64,000 nt of DNA from contig NZ_JAFMZP010000001.1 in the NCBI RefSeq assembly GCF_024436435.1, positions 558,001-622,000 on the forward strand, in the 5' to 3' direction. The stretch's first letter is position 1. Each line of letters starts with the position of its first letter. The position numbers and the translations under genes were made by a program. The notes beneath the pieces were generated by a model. It searched no databases. It was given only the letters and a program-made list of their open reading frames with translations, and had not been told where the DNA came from. Below, one piece after another: positions 17,811 to 27,463 of this stretch. Origin of the DNA: Desertivirga xinjiangensis (GTDB lineage Bacteria > Bacteroidota > Bacteroidia > Sphingobacteriales > Sphingobacteriaceae).

Positions 17811-18749
17811 TTGGAAAATAGCATCTTAAGGGCATCGCACCTGTCTCACAAATACAGTCGCGACTGGGCAATCAGGGATATCAATCTGGAAATAAATAAA
17901 GTCGGAGTTTTAGGTTTGCTTGGCTCAAACGGAGCAGGTAAATCAACTACCATGAACATTCTGTGTGGGGTGCTTAGTCAAACTGAAGGCAAGGTTTATA
18001 TTGATGGAATCGACTTGAGAAAGCATCCGGAAGAAGCGAAAACCCGTATAGGTTTCTTACCGCAAAATGCTCCGTTGCACCTCGACCTTACCGTTGGAGA
18101 ATACCTTACTTATTGCGCTTACCTGCGTAGCATAAGTAAGCGAAACATTAAAGACGCAGTTAATGCTGCAATGGAAAAGTGCGGACTGTCCCATTTCAAA
18201 TCGAGGGTGATAAATAACCTAAGCGGTGGCTATAGGCAACGGGTTGGGATTGCACAGAGCATTATTCATCAACCCAAGCTGGTGGTGCTTGATGAACCCA
18301 CAAACGGGCTCGATCCAAACCAGATCCTGGAAGTCCGGAAACTTATAAAGGAAATAGCGACCGAGAGGGCCGTGATATTCTCATCACACATACTTTCTGA
18401 AGTTCAGGCAACCTGCGACGAGGTACGTATGATAGAGGGTGGACGCATGGTGTTTGCTGATACTATGACGGCATTTAATAACTACATACTGCCCAACTCA
18501 CTACTGGTGTATATGGAAAACCCGCCTCCAATGGAAACATTGGCATCGATAAATGGCATTACGTCAATTGAACAGCTGGCCGATGGCGGTATACGTATGC
18601 ATTTCGACACCAGTACAAAGGTATCTTCAACAATTATTGAAATGGCAGTAAGCAACAATTGGCGACTCACGGAAATAATGCTCGAAAAGAGCAGCCTCGA
18701 CGAAATCTTTGCTCAATTATCTAATTATACCGCACAATCCTTAACATGA
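17811..18749 (+). CDS. ABC transporter ATP-binding protein (GldA-like)
   Basis: This 312-residue ABC ATPase has Walker A GSNGAGKST (38-46), signature NLSGGYRQR (about 138-146), Walker B LVVLDEPTNGLDP and the H loop FSSHILSE. It resembles GldA and related ATPases that energise ABC-2 permeases. TTG 17811 is the apparent start because no in-frame ATG precedes the first beta strand, the second TTG start in a row in this block. The gene lies 88 bases after the sigma gene and overlaps the permease gene by 4 bases (ATGA). An extra C-terminal domain of about 90 residues is usual for this type. Confidence 0.88.
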   Translation: MENSILRASHLSHKYSRDWAIRDINLEINKVGVLGLLGSNGAGKSTTMNILCGVLSQTEGKVYIDGIDLRKHPEEAKTRIGFLPQNAPLHLDLTVGEYLTYCAYLRSISKRNIKDAVNAAMEKCGLSHFKSRVINNLSGGYRQRVGIAQSIIHQPKLVVLDEPTNGLDPNQILEVRKLIKEIATERAVIFSSHILSEVQATCDEVRMIEGGRMVFADTMTAFNNYILPNSLLVYMENPPPMETLASINGITSIEQLADGGIRMHFDTSTKVSSTIIEMAVSNNWRLTEIMLEKSSLDEIFAQLSNYTAQSLT

Positions 18750-21022
18750 TAAAAATATTAAAAATAGCCAGGCTTGAACTTAGTATACTCTTTTATTCGC
18801 CTGTGGCCTGGCTTGTGCTTGTCGTTTTTATGGTGCAGGCGGGGACTGGGTTTTTTGGGATGCTGAGCAGTTTCCAGGAGCTTTTCATGATGGGCGAAAA
18901 GGTCGACAATTTAACACGCATGCTTTTTCCTGGCATTAACGGATTATTTGATAAGGTTCTGCAAACCCTTTACCTGTACATTCCGCTCCTAACCATGGGC
19001 CTGGTAAGCCGCGAACTTAGCAGCGGGTCGATAAAACTTCTGCTGTCATCGCCAGTAAAAATAACGGAGATAATACTTGGTAAGTATCTGGCCATGTTAT
19101 ATTACGTCTTGATGTTAATTGGCGTTTTAGGCATTTTTAGTTTACTTGGAGTCATCATTATCAAAAATGCCGATACAGGTCTGTTGCTGTCGGGATTATT
19201 AGCACTGTTCCTGCTTACGGCCACTTATGCTGCTATAGGGCTGTTTATGTCGAGCCTCACGCAATTCCAGGTAGTGGCGGCTATAAGTACGCTTGCTGTA
19301 TTTGCTGCGTTGAAGTTTGTTGGCGGTATAGGGCAAGGCGTTGATTTTGTGCGTGATATCACCTATTTCCTTTCGATATCAGGTCGCACTGAAAGTATGC
19401 TAAATGGTCTGATCTCTTCACGCGATGTATTGTATTATTTATTGCTTATCACCTTGTTCTTGGAGCTTACTATTTTATCCCTTAAGGCTGGGCGGGAAGC
19501 TTGGTCTTTACGCGTTCGCATTGCAAGGTATACCGCTTTAATAGCCCTTATACTTTTGTGTGGGTACCTTAGTTCAAGGCCTGGCAATATTCTCTACCGG
19601 GACGTTACATCCCTAAAGGCTGAAACCTTAACAGAGGCCAGTCAAGCTGTGGCAAAGGAAATAAATGGACCATTGCAAATAACCACCTATGTAAATCTAC
19701 TCGATCAACATGTGTACTCGGGCCTTCCTGTTTCAAGGAATACAGACCTGGCTCGCTTCGAAAGCTTTCGCAGGTTCATTCCCGATATACAAATGGACTA
19801 TGTTTACTATTACGATGCTACCGACCTGGCCAATAATCCAAACATGATTTACCAGGGGGATATAAAAGGCCTTACCATAAAGCAGGTTGCGGAAAAGGTG
19901 GCCGGAAACATACAGGTTAACCTGAATAGTTTTTTAACGCCCGGGCAGATAAGGAAAAAAATCGACCTTAAGCCAGAAGACAACACTTTTGTGCGGCAAC
20001 TGAGTTATCAGGGCAGGAACAGTTTCTTAAGGCTTTATAATGAAAATAATCAGTTTCCTGAAGAAGCCGAAATAACTGCAGCAATAAAGAAACTGGTATC
20101 TCCCTCACAAAAAGTAACTTTTATATATGGAGACAACGAGCGAAGTATTAACGTAAAGGCCGATAGAAGTTACCGATTGTTCGCTAATGACCGTAAAACG
20201 CGTAAGTCACTTATAAACCAGGGTTTTGATGTTTTGCCCGCGAATTTAAACAAGGATGACGTCCCGGCAGGAACCACTGTACTGGTGTTGGCAGATCCTG
20301 CAAAGCAGCTGACTGCGAAAGCAATTGAACGAATACAACAATACCTAAGTGGGGGTGGCGATATGTTGATAACGGCAGAACCCGGGCATCGCGATATCAT
20401 AAATCCTTTGCTTAAGCACTTAGGAGTGAGCCTTGCAGAGGGAATGATGGTAAGTGCAGATAAAAGAAGTACACCTGAACTTATTCAGGCTAGATTTAAA
20501 AGGAAAGAGATTCCTTACTTTCAGCAGATGACTCGTCCAAATGCCAGCGTAGCAATGCCGACGGCAGCTATGCTTGAAGTATCTAAAACTGAATTTAAAG
20601 TTGACACATTAGTTCAGAGTGAGCCGGGCGGCTGGAATAAAAAACAGGGCTTCGACCCATCGTCGGCAACGGTTACTTATTCGCGGCAGCAGGGGGATGA
20701 TAAAGGTAGCAAACCACTCATGGTGGCCCTTACTCGAGCTCGTGGCAACCATCAACAAAAAATACTGGTAAGTGGTGATGCCGATTTTATGAGCGACAAT
20801 CTAGTGGGCTCAGCCTACAACTTTACATTTATAAATAGCATATTTAGGTGGTACAGTAAAGGACTATTCCCTGTTGATGTAAGTCGCCCACCAGCACTTG
20901 ACGATGCATTGTTGGTTAATCGCCCCCAATTATCAATTTACCGTGTGGCCAACTTATGGGGAATACCGCTTCTAATAATTATTGCAGGAGCTGTACTTTT
21001 AATAAGCAGAAAAAGAAAATAA
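18746..21022 (+). CDS. GldF-GldG-like fused ABC permease
   Basis: This 758-residue protein joins two parts that are separate in gliding bacteria. Residues 1 to about 250 are an ABC-2 permease with six hydrophobic segments (LELSILFYSPVAWLVLVVF first, ELSSGSIKLLLSSPV after the second). A further membrane segment near 255-275 leads into a large extracytoplasmic region (about 280-725) with the GldG/DUF4350 pattern TVLVLADPAKQLTAKAIERI, YLSGGGDMLITAEPG and ILVSGDADFMSD. A last membrane helix (LLIIIAGAVLLISRKRK) ends it. GldA, GldF and GldG are known in gliding motility of Flavobacterium; here the block has no other gliding gene, so export of another substrate is more likely. Confidence 0.85.
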   Translation: MIKILKIARLELSILFYSPVAWLVLVVFMVQAGTGFFGMLSSFQELFMMGEKVDNLTRMLFPGINGLFDKVLQTLYLYIPLLTMGLVSRELSSGSIKLLLSSPVKITEIILGKYLAMLYYVLMLIGVLGIFSLLGVIIIKNADTGLLLSGLLALFLLTATYAAIGLFMSSLTQFQVVAAISTLAVFAALKFVGGIGQGVDFVRDITYFLSISGRTESMLNGLISSRDVLYYLLLITLFLELTILSLKAGREAWSLRVRIARYTALIALILLCGYLSSRPGNILYRDVTSLKAETLTEASQAVAKEINGPLQITTYVNLLDQHVYSGLPVSRNTDLARFESFRRFIPDIQMDYVYYYDATDLANNPNMIYQGDIKGLTIKQVAEKVAGNIQVNLNSFLTPGQIRKKIDLKPEDNTFVRQLSYQGRNSFLRLYNENNQFPEEAEITAAIKKLVSPSQKVTFIYGDNERSINVKADRSYRLFANDRKTRKSLINQGFDVLPANLNKDDVPAGTTVLVLADPAKQLTAKAIERIQQYLSGGGDMLITAEPGHRDIINPLLKHLGVSLAEGMMVSADKRSTPELIQARFKRKEIPYFQQMTRPNASVAMPTAAMLEVSKTEFKVDTLVQSEPGGWNKKQGFDPSSATVTYSRQQGDDKGSKPLMVALTRARGNHQQKILVSGDADFMSDNLVGSAYNFTFINSIFRWYSKGLFPVDVSRPPALDDALLVNRPQLSIYRVANLWGIPLLIIIAGAVLLISRKRK

Positions 21023-21077
21023 AAAAACGGATACCTCCTGCATAGGTAATTAATTGTCTTACGTATATATCAAGGTT

Positions 21078-22178
21078 ATGAGTGAACTGAACGATCAGGA
21101 AATCAAACGCATACTGGAAAATTACCGACTTGGAACGGCAACAGATGAGGAAAAGGCATTGCTGGAGTCGTGGTATCTAACCTATACAGAAGAAGGTACT
21201 GATGATCCCGAACTGGCCGAGCGCTTTGCCGCCGTTGATAACGTTTGGATGAAGCTCGAAAACGAATACCGCCCGGTTAAAAAAATGTGGAAGTGGACAT
21301 CTTTTGCCGCAGCTGCTCTTATCGTGCTGGTTGCTGGCAGTTACTTTTTATGGCGACCACAACCGGTTAGCGTAAGTGAACTTGCTAAGACATCCAAGGA
21401 TATAGCTCCGGGATACAATAAGGCTACGTTAACCATTGATGGTGTGGGTATATTATCCCTCGATTCATCAAGTGCAGGCATTGTGGTAAAGTCGACTTCA
21501 GTTATTTACGATAACAACAGAACAGTAAAAGGTACTGATGCTTTGATCAAAAATCCGGGCATGCTAACCTTAACTACACCTAAGGGCGGTACTTATAAAC
21601 TAGCCTTGCCCGATGGTTCTGTAGTATGGCTTAATGCGGCCTCGAAGCTTGTATTTTCATCGGTTTTCCATAAACAGAAACAGCGAGTGGTTGAGCTGGA
21701 AGGAGAAGGGTATTTCGAGGTTGCGAAAAATAAACAGCAACCCTTTATTGTAAAAAGTAAAGGCCAGCAGGTTGAAGTATTAGGCACTCATTTCAATATA
21801 AACAGTTATTCGGATGAGCCATTAACCAAAACTACCTTACTTGAGGGCAGCATTCGTATTAGCAATAAGATATTAAAACCCGGAGAGCAGGCACAAAATA
21901 CAGGGAAAAGCCTCGTTGTGCATGAGGTTGACACGGCAGGTGTGGTAGGCTGGAAAAATAATTACATTGTTTTTGAAGATGAAAGCATACAAGGCGTTAT
22001 GCGAAAAATAAGCCGCTGGTACGATGTCGATATTACTTACGAGGGGGAGTTGCCTGTGGATGACTTCGGCGGCCGGATAAACAGACAGGCCTATGTATCC
22101 CAGGTGCTTAGAAAATTGGAGTTAACAAATAAGGTGCACTTTAAAGTTGCAGGAAGGAGGATAATCGTAACGAAATAA
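21078..22178 (+). CDS. FecR-family anti-sigma factor
   Basis: The protein has 366 residues from ATG 21078; a TTG at 21054 would add eight residues without family likeness. The cytoplasmic N-terminus holds the sigma (IKRILENYRLGTATDEEKAL), a single membrane helix follows (about 76-95, WTSFAAAALIVLVAGSYFLW), then the FecR domain (LTTPKGGTYKLALPDGSVVW, NAASKLVFSS, VELEGEGYFEVAKNKQQPF, FNINSYSD) and a DUF4974-type end (YDVDITYEGELPVDDFGGRI). It should transmit the state of the outer-membrane SusC to the sigma factor. Having two ABC genes between the sigma and the FecR genes is unusual; they normally adjoin. Confidence 0.9.
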   Translation: MSELNDQEIKRILENYRLGTATDEEKALLESWYLTYTEEGTDDPELAERFAAVDNVWMKLENEYRPVKKMWKWTSFAAAALIVLVAGSYFLWRPQPVSVSELAKTSKDIAPGYNKATLTIDGVGILSLDSSSAGIVVKSTSVIYDNNRTVKGTDALIKNPGMLTLTTPKGGTYKLALPDGSVVWLNAASKLVFSSVFHKQKQRVVELEGEGYFEVAKNKQQPFIVKSKGQQVEVLGTHFNINSYSDEPLTKTTLLEGSIRISNKILKPGEQAQNTGKSLVVHEVDTAGVVGWKNNYIVFEDESIQGVMRKISRWYDVDITYEGELPVDDFGGRINRQAYVSQVLRKLELTNKVHFKVAGRRIIVTK

Positions 22179-22212
22179 ACTATACCTACTCTTCGATATG
22201 CCTTAATAAAAA

Positions 22213-22241
22213 GGCCAGTAGTGGTTGCAACACAACTGGCC
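22213..22241 (+). promoter_or_regulatory. Hairpin in the FecR-SusC intergenic leader
   Basis: GGCCAGT (22213-22219) pairs with ACTGGCC (22235-22241), with GTG/CAC extending the stem, 60 bases before the SusC start. No T-run follows on the plus strand, so it is not a plain terminator. It may mark an RNA processing or attenuation site, or a regulator site. Confidence 0.4.
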
Positions 22242-22300
22242 AATGTCAGGCATGGTCAATAAAATTCCTGTTTGTATCAACTTTTTACCAGACTTAACAA

Positions 22301-25300
22301 ATGTATAAAATTTATACTATCAAATCCGGCGTGCCCTATACACCCGTTCATAAAGTGTTGCTGATTATGCGATTGACGATATTTATAATGTTTATTATGC
22401 TGTTCCGGGTGTCCGGGGCAACCTTGGCCCAAAGTATTTCGCTAAACGAGAAGAACGTTCCGATAAAAGTTATTATCACCAAAATTCAGCAGCAAAGCAA
22501 TTATGATTTCGTGTATACTGCCCAGCAGCTTAAAAGCATCGGTAAGGTGAGTATTTCCGTGAAATCGGCCAATATTCGTACCGTGCTTAATCTGGTTTTT
22601 AAAGACCAGCCACTTACTTATACAATCGATGACAATACGATAGTATTAAAAGAAAAAATAGCTGCGACCTCTGCGGTACCTATCAATTTTATTGATGTAA
22701 GCGGAAACGTGTCAACCAGTTTGGGTGCAGGGTTACCGGGTGCTACAGTGAGACTTTTGGGTACGCAGATAAGGGTAGCTACAGACCAGGCCGGTAACTA
22801 TAAGATGTTGCGTGTTCCTGATGATGGTAAATTGATTTTCTCGTACATTGGTTATCGCACTGATACCATTTCCATTACCGGGCAGACAACAATAAACGTG
22901 GTCCTTAAGGAGGTTGTATCAGAAATGGGGCCGGTCTCCATCGTATCAACAGGTTTACAGGACTTGCCTAAGGAACGTGCCACAGGTTCGTTCGAAGTGA
23001 TCAGCAAGGTACAACTTCTGCATAGTACAGACCCCAACCTTGTCAGGCGTTTGGAAGGTATCACCACGTCGCTTGATTTCAGAAATGACCTTCGCCCCAA
23101 TAATTCAGCTTCGCCAAATGCAAGGCAATCGCCTTTGGCAAACCTCACCATCAGGGGGAAAAATACATTGAATGATGCTATGACTGCTGACCTTAATGGC
23201 AATTATAGCGGACAGGTACTTGTTGTAATTGATGGTATTGCCAGTCCATATTCAATTGATAAGGTTAACCCAAATGATGTTGAATCGGTAACCATATTGA
23301 AAGACGCAGCAGCTGCTTCTATTTGGGGATCGAGAGCGGCAAATGGCGTTATTGTCATCAAAACAAAACGTGGGAGCTACAATCATGCACCCCGCATCAC
23401 CTTTAATAGTAATGCTAATCTTACTGAGAAGGTCGACTTGTTTTACAACAAAACCATGAGTGTGTCCGACTTTATCGATGCGCAGGCAACTTACTTTGAA
23501 AGTCAGAAGCGACCGCTGGCCGACTTAAGTATCACGCACTTGTATGGCCAGGAGATAAAGTCACCAGTGGCAGAGATCATTAACGCCTGGAAATTTAAAG
23601 GTACGCTTACAGACGACGAAGCTAATAGGCAATTAGACGTTTTAAGAAATAACGACATCAGGCAAGATTATGAAAAGTATTTTCTGCGCAACGCGGTCAC
23701 CCAAAGCTACTCACTAGCTCTGGATGGAGGTTCGGATAAGTTTAATTACCGTGTTTCTGGTGGTTTGGATAAGGGTCTTAACAATACTGAAAATTCTGAT
23801 TACAATCGTTTAGCCATAGGTTACTCCATGTCAATAAAGCCTTTAAGCCGCCTTGAGTTGCAGGGTAATATCAGCTATAATGTGCAAAAAAATAATGAAC
23901 AGGCGCCACTTAACCGAATAACCGGCGCTACCGACGCTACCTTTTACCCATATAGCCGCCTGGTAGATGATAATGGAAGCCACCTGGAACTTGCGAAGAT
24001 GTACAGGCAAGGCTTTGCAGCGGCGGTAGCTGAGGCTTACGGGAGTAATTTTTTAAGTTACAGTTACGTGCCGTTAGACGATATTAATGAAGGCTATAAC
24101 AAGCTGAAATCACAGAACCTAAACCTGAATTTTAGCGCTAATTACAAAGTGCTTCATAGCCTTTCGGCACAATTCACCTACAACTACAACACTGGCCGCA
24201 ACAATGATAATACCCTGTACAGTCAAAACTCATTTTACATGCGGAACATGATGAATTATTTCACTACCTCGCCAGTGTCTGTAAACCCAATGACCTATGA
24301 TCCGGTTCCAGCCTACAACAGGCAACTTCCGCTTGGCGGGCAATACACTACCTTGCTTACCAACAGTAATAATCACACCCTACGTGGGCAGTTGAATTTT
24401 GAGCATGCCTGGAACGAAAAGCACGAGGTATCGGCTATTGCAGGTTTGGATGTAGCACAATCATACAGTATAGCTAAAACTGATGGCTTTTATGGGTACA
24501 ATGAGTCAACGCTTTCCAGCAATAATAAGCTGGACTATAAAACAATGATTCCAATAGCTTTTGCGGAAGATTTCAGCGGTTACAACGGAGAGTATATACC
24601 CAATCTTTCAACAGGCTTTATTGACAATAAAGTACGAACCTTTAGCTATTACACTAATGCCGCCTATACATACGACAGGCGATATACTTTGTCTGCCAGC
24701 TTGCGTAAGGATCTATCGAGCGAGTTTGGCCGGGGTACCAACCAGAATGGTACGCCTTATTACTCAGTGGGCGCTGCCTGGAACATTAACAACGAAAGCT
24801 TTTATAATTGGGATTTACTGCAGTCATTAATTTTCAGGGCAACTTATGGTTTCAATGGCAACGTTAATCCGTCAATAATTGCACGCCCATTAATTACATA
24901 TTCAATTTTTAACGGGACCAATAATCTTCCTTATGCATACACCAGCTTTGGTACAGGAATTAGTAACAGTCAACTTCGTCCTGAACGTACAGGCGTAATG
25001 AACGTAGGACTTGATTTTGTTTTCAAGAAGAACAGGCTGTCGGGCAACGTACAGTATTACAATAAGAAAACAACCGACCTTGTTGCTGGGGGCGCTCTCG
25101 ACCCAAGTACCGGTTATACCAATATCACGTATAACACAGGTAATTTGAAAGGTCAAGGAGTAGAGTTTACCTTAAACTCATTAAACCTTGAACTGAACAA
25201 ACTCAGGTGGAACAGCAACTTTCTGTTCGCTTACAATAAGGTAAAGGTAACAAAGCTGTATGCAACTGCTACCAGTCAAGCAGGGGCAGCAGTAAATAAC

Positions 25301-25990
25301 AGCTCAGGATCTTACAATGAAGGTTATGACTTGTCGCGTCTGTTTGGTTATGAATGGGCTGGACTTGACCCTCAAACCGGCGACCCTCGCGGTTATGTTG
25401 ATGGAAATATTGTTACTATATCAAACAACTCTCAGGGCGAAGAAAACTATCGGGCTATACAAAATGCACCAATAGGCACACTCAAATACTTTGGTAGCGC
25501 GGTACCTGTGTACTATGGTTCTTTGAGAAATACATTCTCTTATGGTTCGGTTGCGATATCTGCCAACCTGCTCTATAAGTTTGATTACTTTGTTCGCAGG
25601 CCAACCTCGCAAGTGGTGAATTACAGTTCGCTTAACTCTGGAAACTCGCTGCAGGGAATCGAATACAATGACAGATGGCAGAAACCCGGCGACGAGGTCA
25701 GTACCAACGTACCTTCAAAGGTTGCGTCAACCAATTTCATGAACCGTGATAATTTCTATTACTACTCTGCAGTGAACGTTATTAAGGGTGACCATATCAG
25801 GTTGCAGGAGATCAACTTGTCATACACGCTTAGGGTAGGCCCTCAAAGCCGCATTAAACAACCTAGGTTCTATACTAACATAAGTAATCTAGGGATTGTA
25901 TGGCGCGCTAATGATAAAGGTATCGACCCGGAAGTGTTCGATTATCCATTGCCACGTACTTATAGTTTAGGTTTTTCAGCTAACTTTTAA
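22301..25990 (+). CDS. SusC/RagA-family TonB-dependent transporter with STN signalling domain
   Basis: The 1229-residue outer-membrane protein starts with a signal segment (LLIMRLTIFIMFIMLFRVSG, ATLAQ). An STN domain follows (about 47-120, VPIKVIITKIQQQSNYDFVY), then a carboxypeptidase-like regulatory domain (about 130-210), the plug with DGIASPYSIDKVNPNDVES and VTILKDAAAASIWGSRAANG, and a beta-barrel ending FSANF with an aromatic last residue. The STN domain is the part that contacts FecR, supporting surface signalling with the upstream sigma/FecR pair. SusC-type pores take up oligosaccharides or, as in RagA, peptides; the M16 peptidase downstream favours a peptide (inference). Confidence 0.92.
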   Translation: MYKIYTIKSGVPYTPVHKVLLIMRLTIFIMFIMLFRVSGATLAQSISLNEKNVPIKVIITKIQQQSNYDFVYTAQQLKSIGKVSISVKSANIRTVLNLVFKDQPLTYTIDDNTIVLKEKIAATSAVPINFIDVSGNVSTSLGAGLPGATVRLLGTQIRVATDQAGNYKMLRVPDDGKLIFSYIGYRTDTISITGQTTINVVLKEVVSEMGPVSIVSTGLQDLPKERATGSFEVISKVQLLHSTDPNLVRRLEGITTSLDFRNDLRPNNSASPNARQSPLANLTIRGKNTLNDAMTADLNGNYSGQVLVVIDGIASPYSIDKVNPNDVESVTILKDAAAASIWGSRAANGVIVIKTKRGSYNHAPRITFNSNANLTEKVDLFYNKTMSVSDFIDAQATYFESQKRPLADLSITHLYGQEIKSPVAEIINAWKFKGTLTDDEANRQLDVLRNNDIRQDYEKYFLRNAVTQSYSLALDGGSDKFNYRVSGGLDKGLNNTENSDYNRLAIGYSMSIKPLSRLELQGNISYNVQKNNEQAPLNRITGATDATFYPYSRLVDDNGSHLELAKMYRQGFAAAVAEAYGSNFLSYSYVPLDDINEGYNKLKSQNLNLNFSANYKVLHSLSAQFTYNYNTGRNNDNTLYSQNSFYMRNMMNYFTTSPVSVNPMTYDPVPAYNRQLPLGGQYTTLLTNSNNHTLRGQLNFEHAWNEKHEVSAIAGLDVAQSYSIAKTDGFYGYNESTLSSNNKLDYKTMIPIAFAEDFSGYNGEYIPNLSTGFIDNKVRTFSYYTNAAYTYDRRYTLSASLRKDLSSEFGRGTNQNGTPYYSVGAAWNINNESFYNWDLLQSLIFRATYGFNGNVNPSIIARPLITYSIFNGTNNLPYAYTSFGTGISNSQLRPERTGVMNVGLDFVFKKNRLSGNVQYYNKKTTDLVAGGALDPSTGYTNITYNTGNLKGQGVEFTLNSLNLELNKLRWNSNFLFAYNKVKVTKLYATATSQAGAAVNNSSGSYNEGYDLSRLFGYEWAGLDPQTGDPRGYVDGNIVTISNNSQGEENYRAIQNAPIGTLKYFGSAVPVYYGSLRNTFSYGSVAISANLLYKFDYFVRRPTSQVVNYSSLNSGNSLQGIEYNDRWQKPGDEVSTNVPSKVASTNFMNRDNFYYYSAVNVIKGDHIRLQEINLSYTLRVGPQSRIKQPRFYTNISNLGIVWRANDKGIDPEVFDYPLPRTYSLGFSANF

Positions 25991-26002
25991 TCTCCCGGAG
26001 TC

Positions 26003-27400
26003 ATGAAAAAAATTATAAAAAATATACTTGCACTTGTTTTCATTGTTGCCCTGAGCTCTTGCCAAAAGTTTGTAGATATCAAGAAAAGCGGTTCTCAATC
26101 ATTTATAGAAACAACCGACGATTGTCAGCTCATCCTGGATAATTACGATCTGTTCAATATTAATTATCCCTTGGATGGAGAAATTTCGGGCGACGATTAT
26201 TACATGGATGATACGCGTTATAATGCCGATGTGATCACTTCTGAAGATAAGGCCCTGTACACCTGGCAGGCTACTGCAATGCGTTCCAGCGCTACTCAAT
26301 GGGTTTCGTCATACAATAAAATATACCACTGCAATCTGGTGCTTGAGGCGCTTGATGAACTAAATGGTACCGGTAACGAAACTGTACTAAACAATCTGCG
26401 AGGCACTGCCTTGTTCCTAAGGGCTTATGCTTTGTGGCCGCTTGCACAATTGTATATCAAGCCTTATGATGCAAACAACCTGGAGGAACCAGGTTTGCCT
26501 ATCCATACCAAATCAGACATTAATGATGTTCCTGGCCGTGGCACTGTTCAGGAAACTTACGCTGCTATTGTAGACGACCTTACCCGGGCGGCAGTATTAT
26601 TAAACCATACATCCAGCATTTCGTCAAGGCCGAATAAAGCGGCTGCCTATGCCATGCTGGCAAGGGTTTATATTTCAATGGAAGATTATCCAAAAGCGCT
26701 AGCAACTGCTGATGCCGCTTTGGCTATAAAAAAGGACCTGATCGATTACAATACGCTGAACTTGGGAAGCTATAACCCCTTTCAGCGTTTTAATAAGGAA
26801 GTAATATTTCACTCGGTTATTCTTCAGCAGAATAGCGTACTTGAGGTTGGTTATGGTGATGAGGATAAGGCGCTTATTGCCACGGATATTGTTAAAGCTT
26901 ATCAACCAGACGACTTGCGCAAGCAGGTGCTGGTTAAAGAAAATCTGGATGTACCCCAGCCATCAGGTACTTACCGTTTTGTAGGTAACTATGAAGGTGC
27001 TGTTGGTTCATCGGTACTGTTTAATGGTCTGGCCGTCGACGAATTGTATCTGATAAGGGCAGAGTGTTATGCCCGCTCTGGCCAAACCGCCAGCGCAGTT
27101 GCTGATATGAATACCCTGCTTGCCACTCGTTTTGCTACCGGTACTTATGCAGGGTTTAACGCAGTCAATGCTGAAGATGCCCTTAGAAAGATATTAGTCG
27201 AACGCCGCAAGCAATTGTTAATGCGTGGTTTGCGATGGACCGACCTCAGGAGGTTAAACAAAGACCCCCGGTTCGCAACAGATATTTCCCGTACCATTAA
27301 CGGTACTACATACACTCTGCCAGCAAACGACTCCCGGTATACACTGCTTATACCGCAGGAAGTTATCACCAACTCAAAACTACAGCAAAATACACGCTAA
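26003..27400 (+). CDS. SusD/RagB-family outer-membrane lipoprotein
   Basis: This 465-residue protein has a lipobox ending at Cys20 (ALSSCQ). SusD features include the TPR-like segment LRGTALFLRAYALWPLAQLY, AYAMLARVYISMEDYPKAL and the C-terminal LVERRKQLLMRGLRWTDLRR. It is the surface lid that captures the ligand for the SusC pore encoded 12 bases upstream. It contains no carbohydrate enzyme domain. Transcription after it meets a terminator-like hairpin before the peptidase gene. Confidence 0.92.
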   Translation: MKKIIKNILALVFIVALSSCQKFVDIKKSGSQSFIETTDDCQLILDNYDLFNINYPLDGEISGDDYYMDDTRYNADVITSEDKALYTWQATAMRSSATQWVSSYNKIYHCNLVLEALDELNGTGNETVLNNLRGTALFLRAYALWPLAQLYIKPYDANNLEEPGLPIHTKSDINDVPGRGTVQETYAAIVDDLTRAAVLLNHTSSISSRPNKAAAYAMLARVYISMEDYPKALATADAALAIKKDLIDYNTLNLGSYNPFQRFNKEVIFHSVILQQNSVLEVGYGDEDKALIATDIVKAYQPDDLRKQVLVKENLDVPQPSGTYRFVGNYEGAVGSSVLFNGLAVDELYLIRAECYARSGQTASAVADMNTLLATRFATGTYAGFNAVNAEDALRKILVERRKQLLMRGLRWTDLRRLNKDPRFATDISRTINGTTYTLPANDSRYTLLIPQEVITNSKLQQNTR

Positions 27401-27414
27401 CTTTTATTTATTCA

Positions 27415-27453
27415 AACCACTGGCCGCAAATAATGCGGCAAGTGGTTTTATTT
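27415..27453 (+). terminator. Terminator-like hairpin between SusD and the M16 peptidase
   Basis: AACCACTGGCCGCA (27415-27428) pairs with TGCGGCAAGTGGTT (27434-27447), with one mismatch and a 5-base loop, followed by TTTATTTA. It lies 15 bases after the SusD stop and ends shortly before the peptidase ATG at 27464. It may lower expression of the peptidase relative to SusC and SusD. Confidence 0.7.
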
Positions 27454-27463
27454 ACTATGTTTT

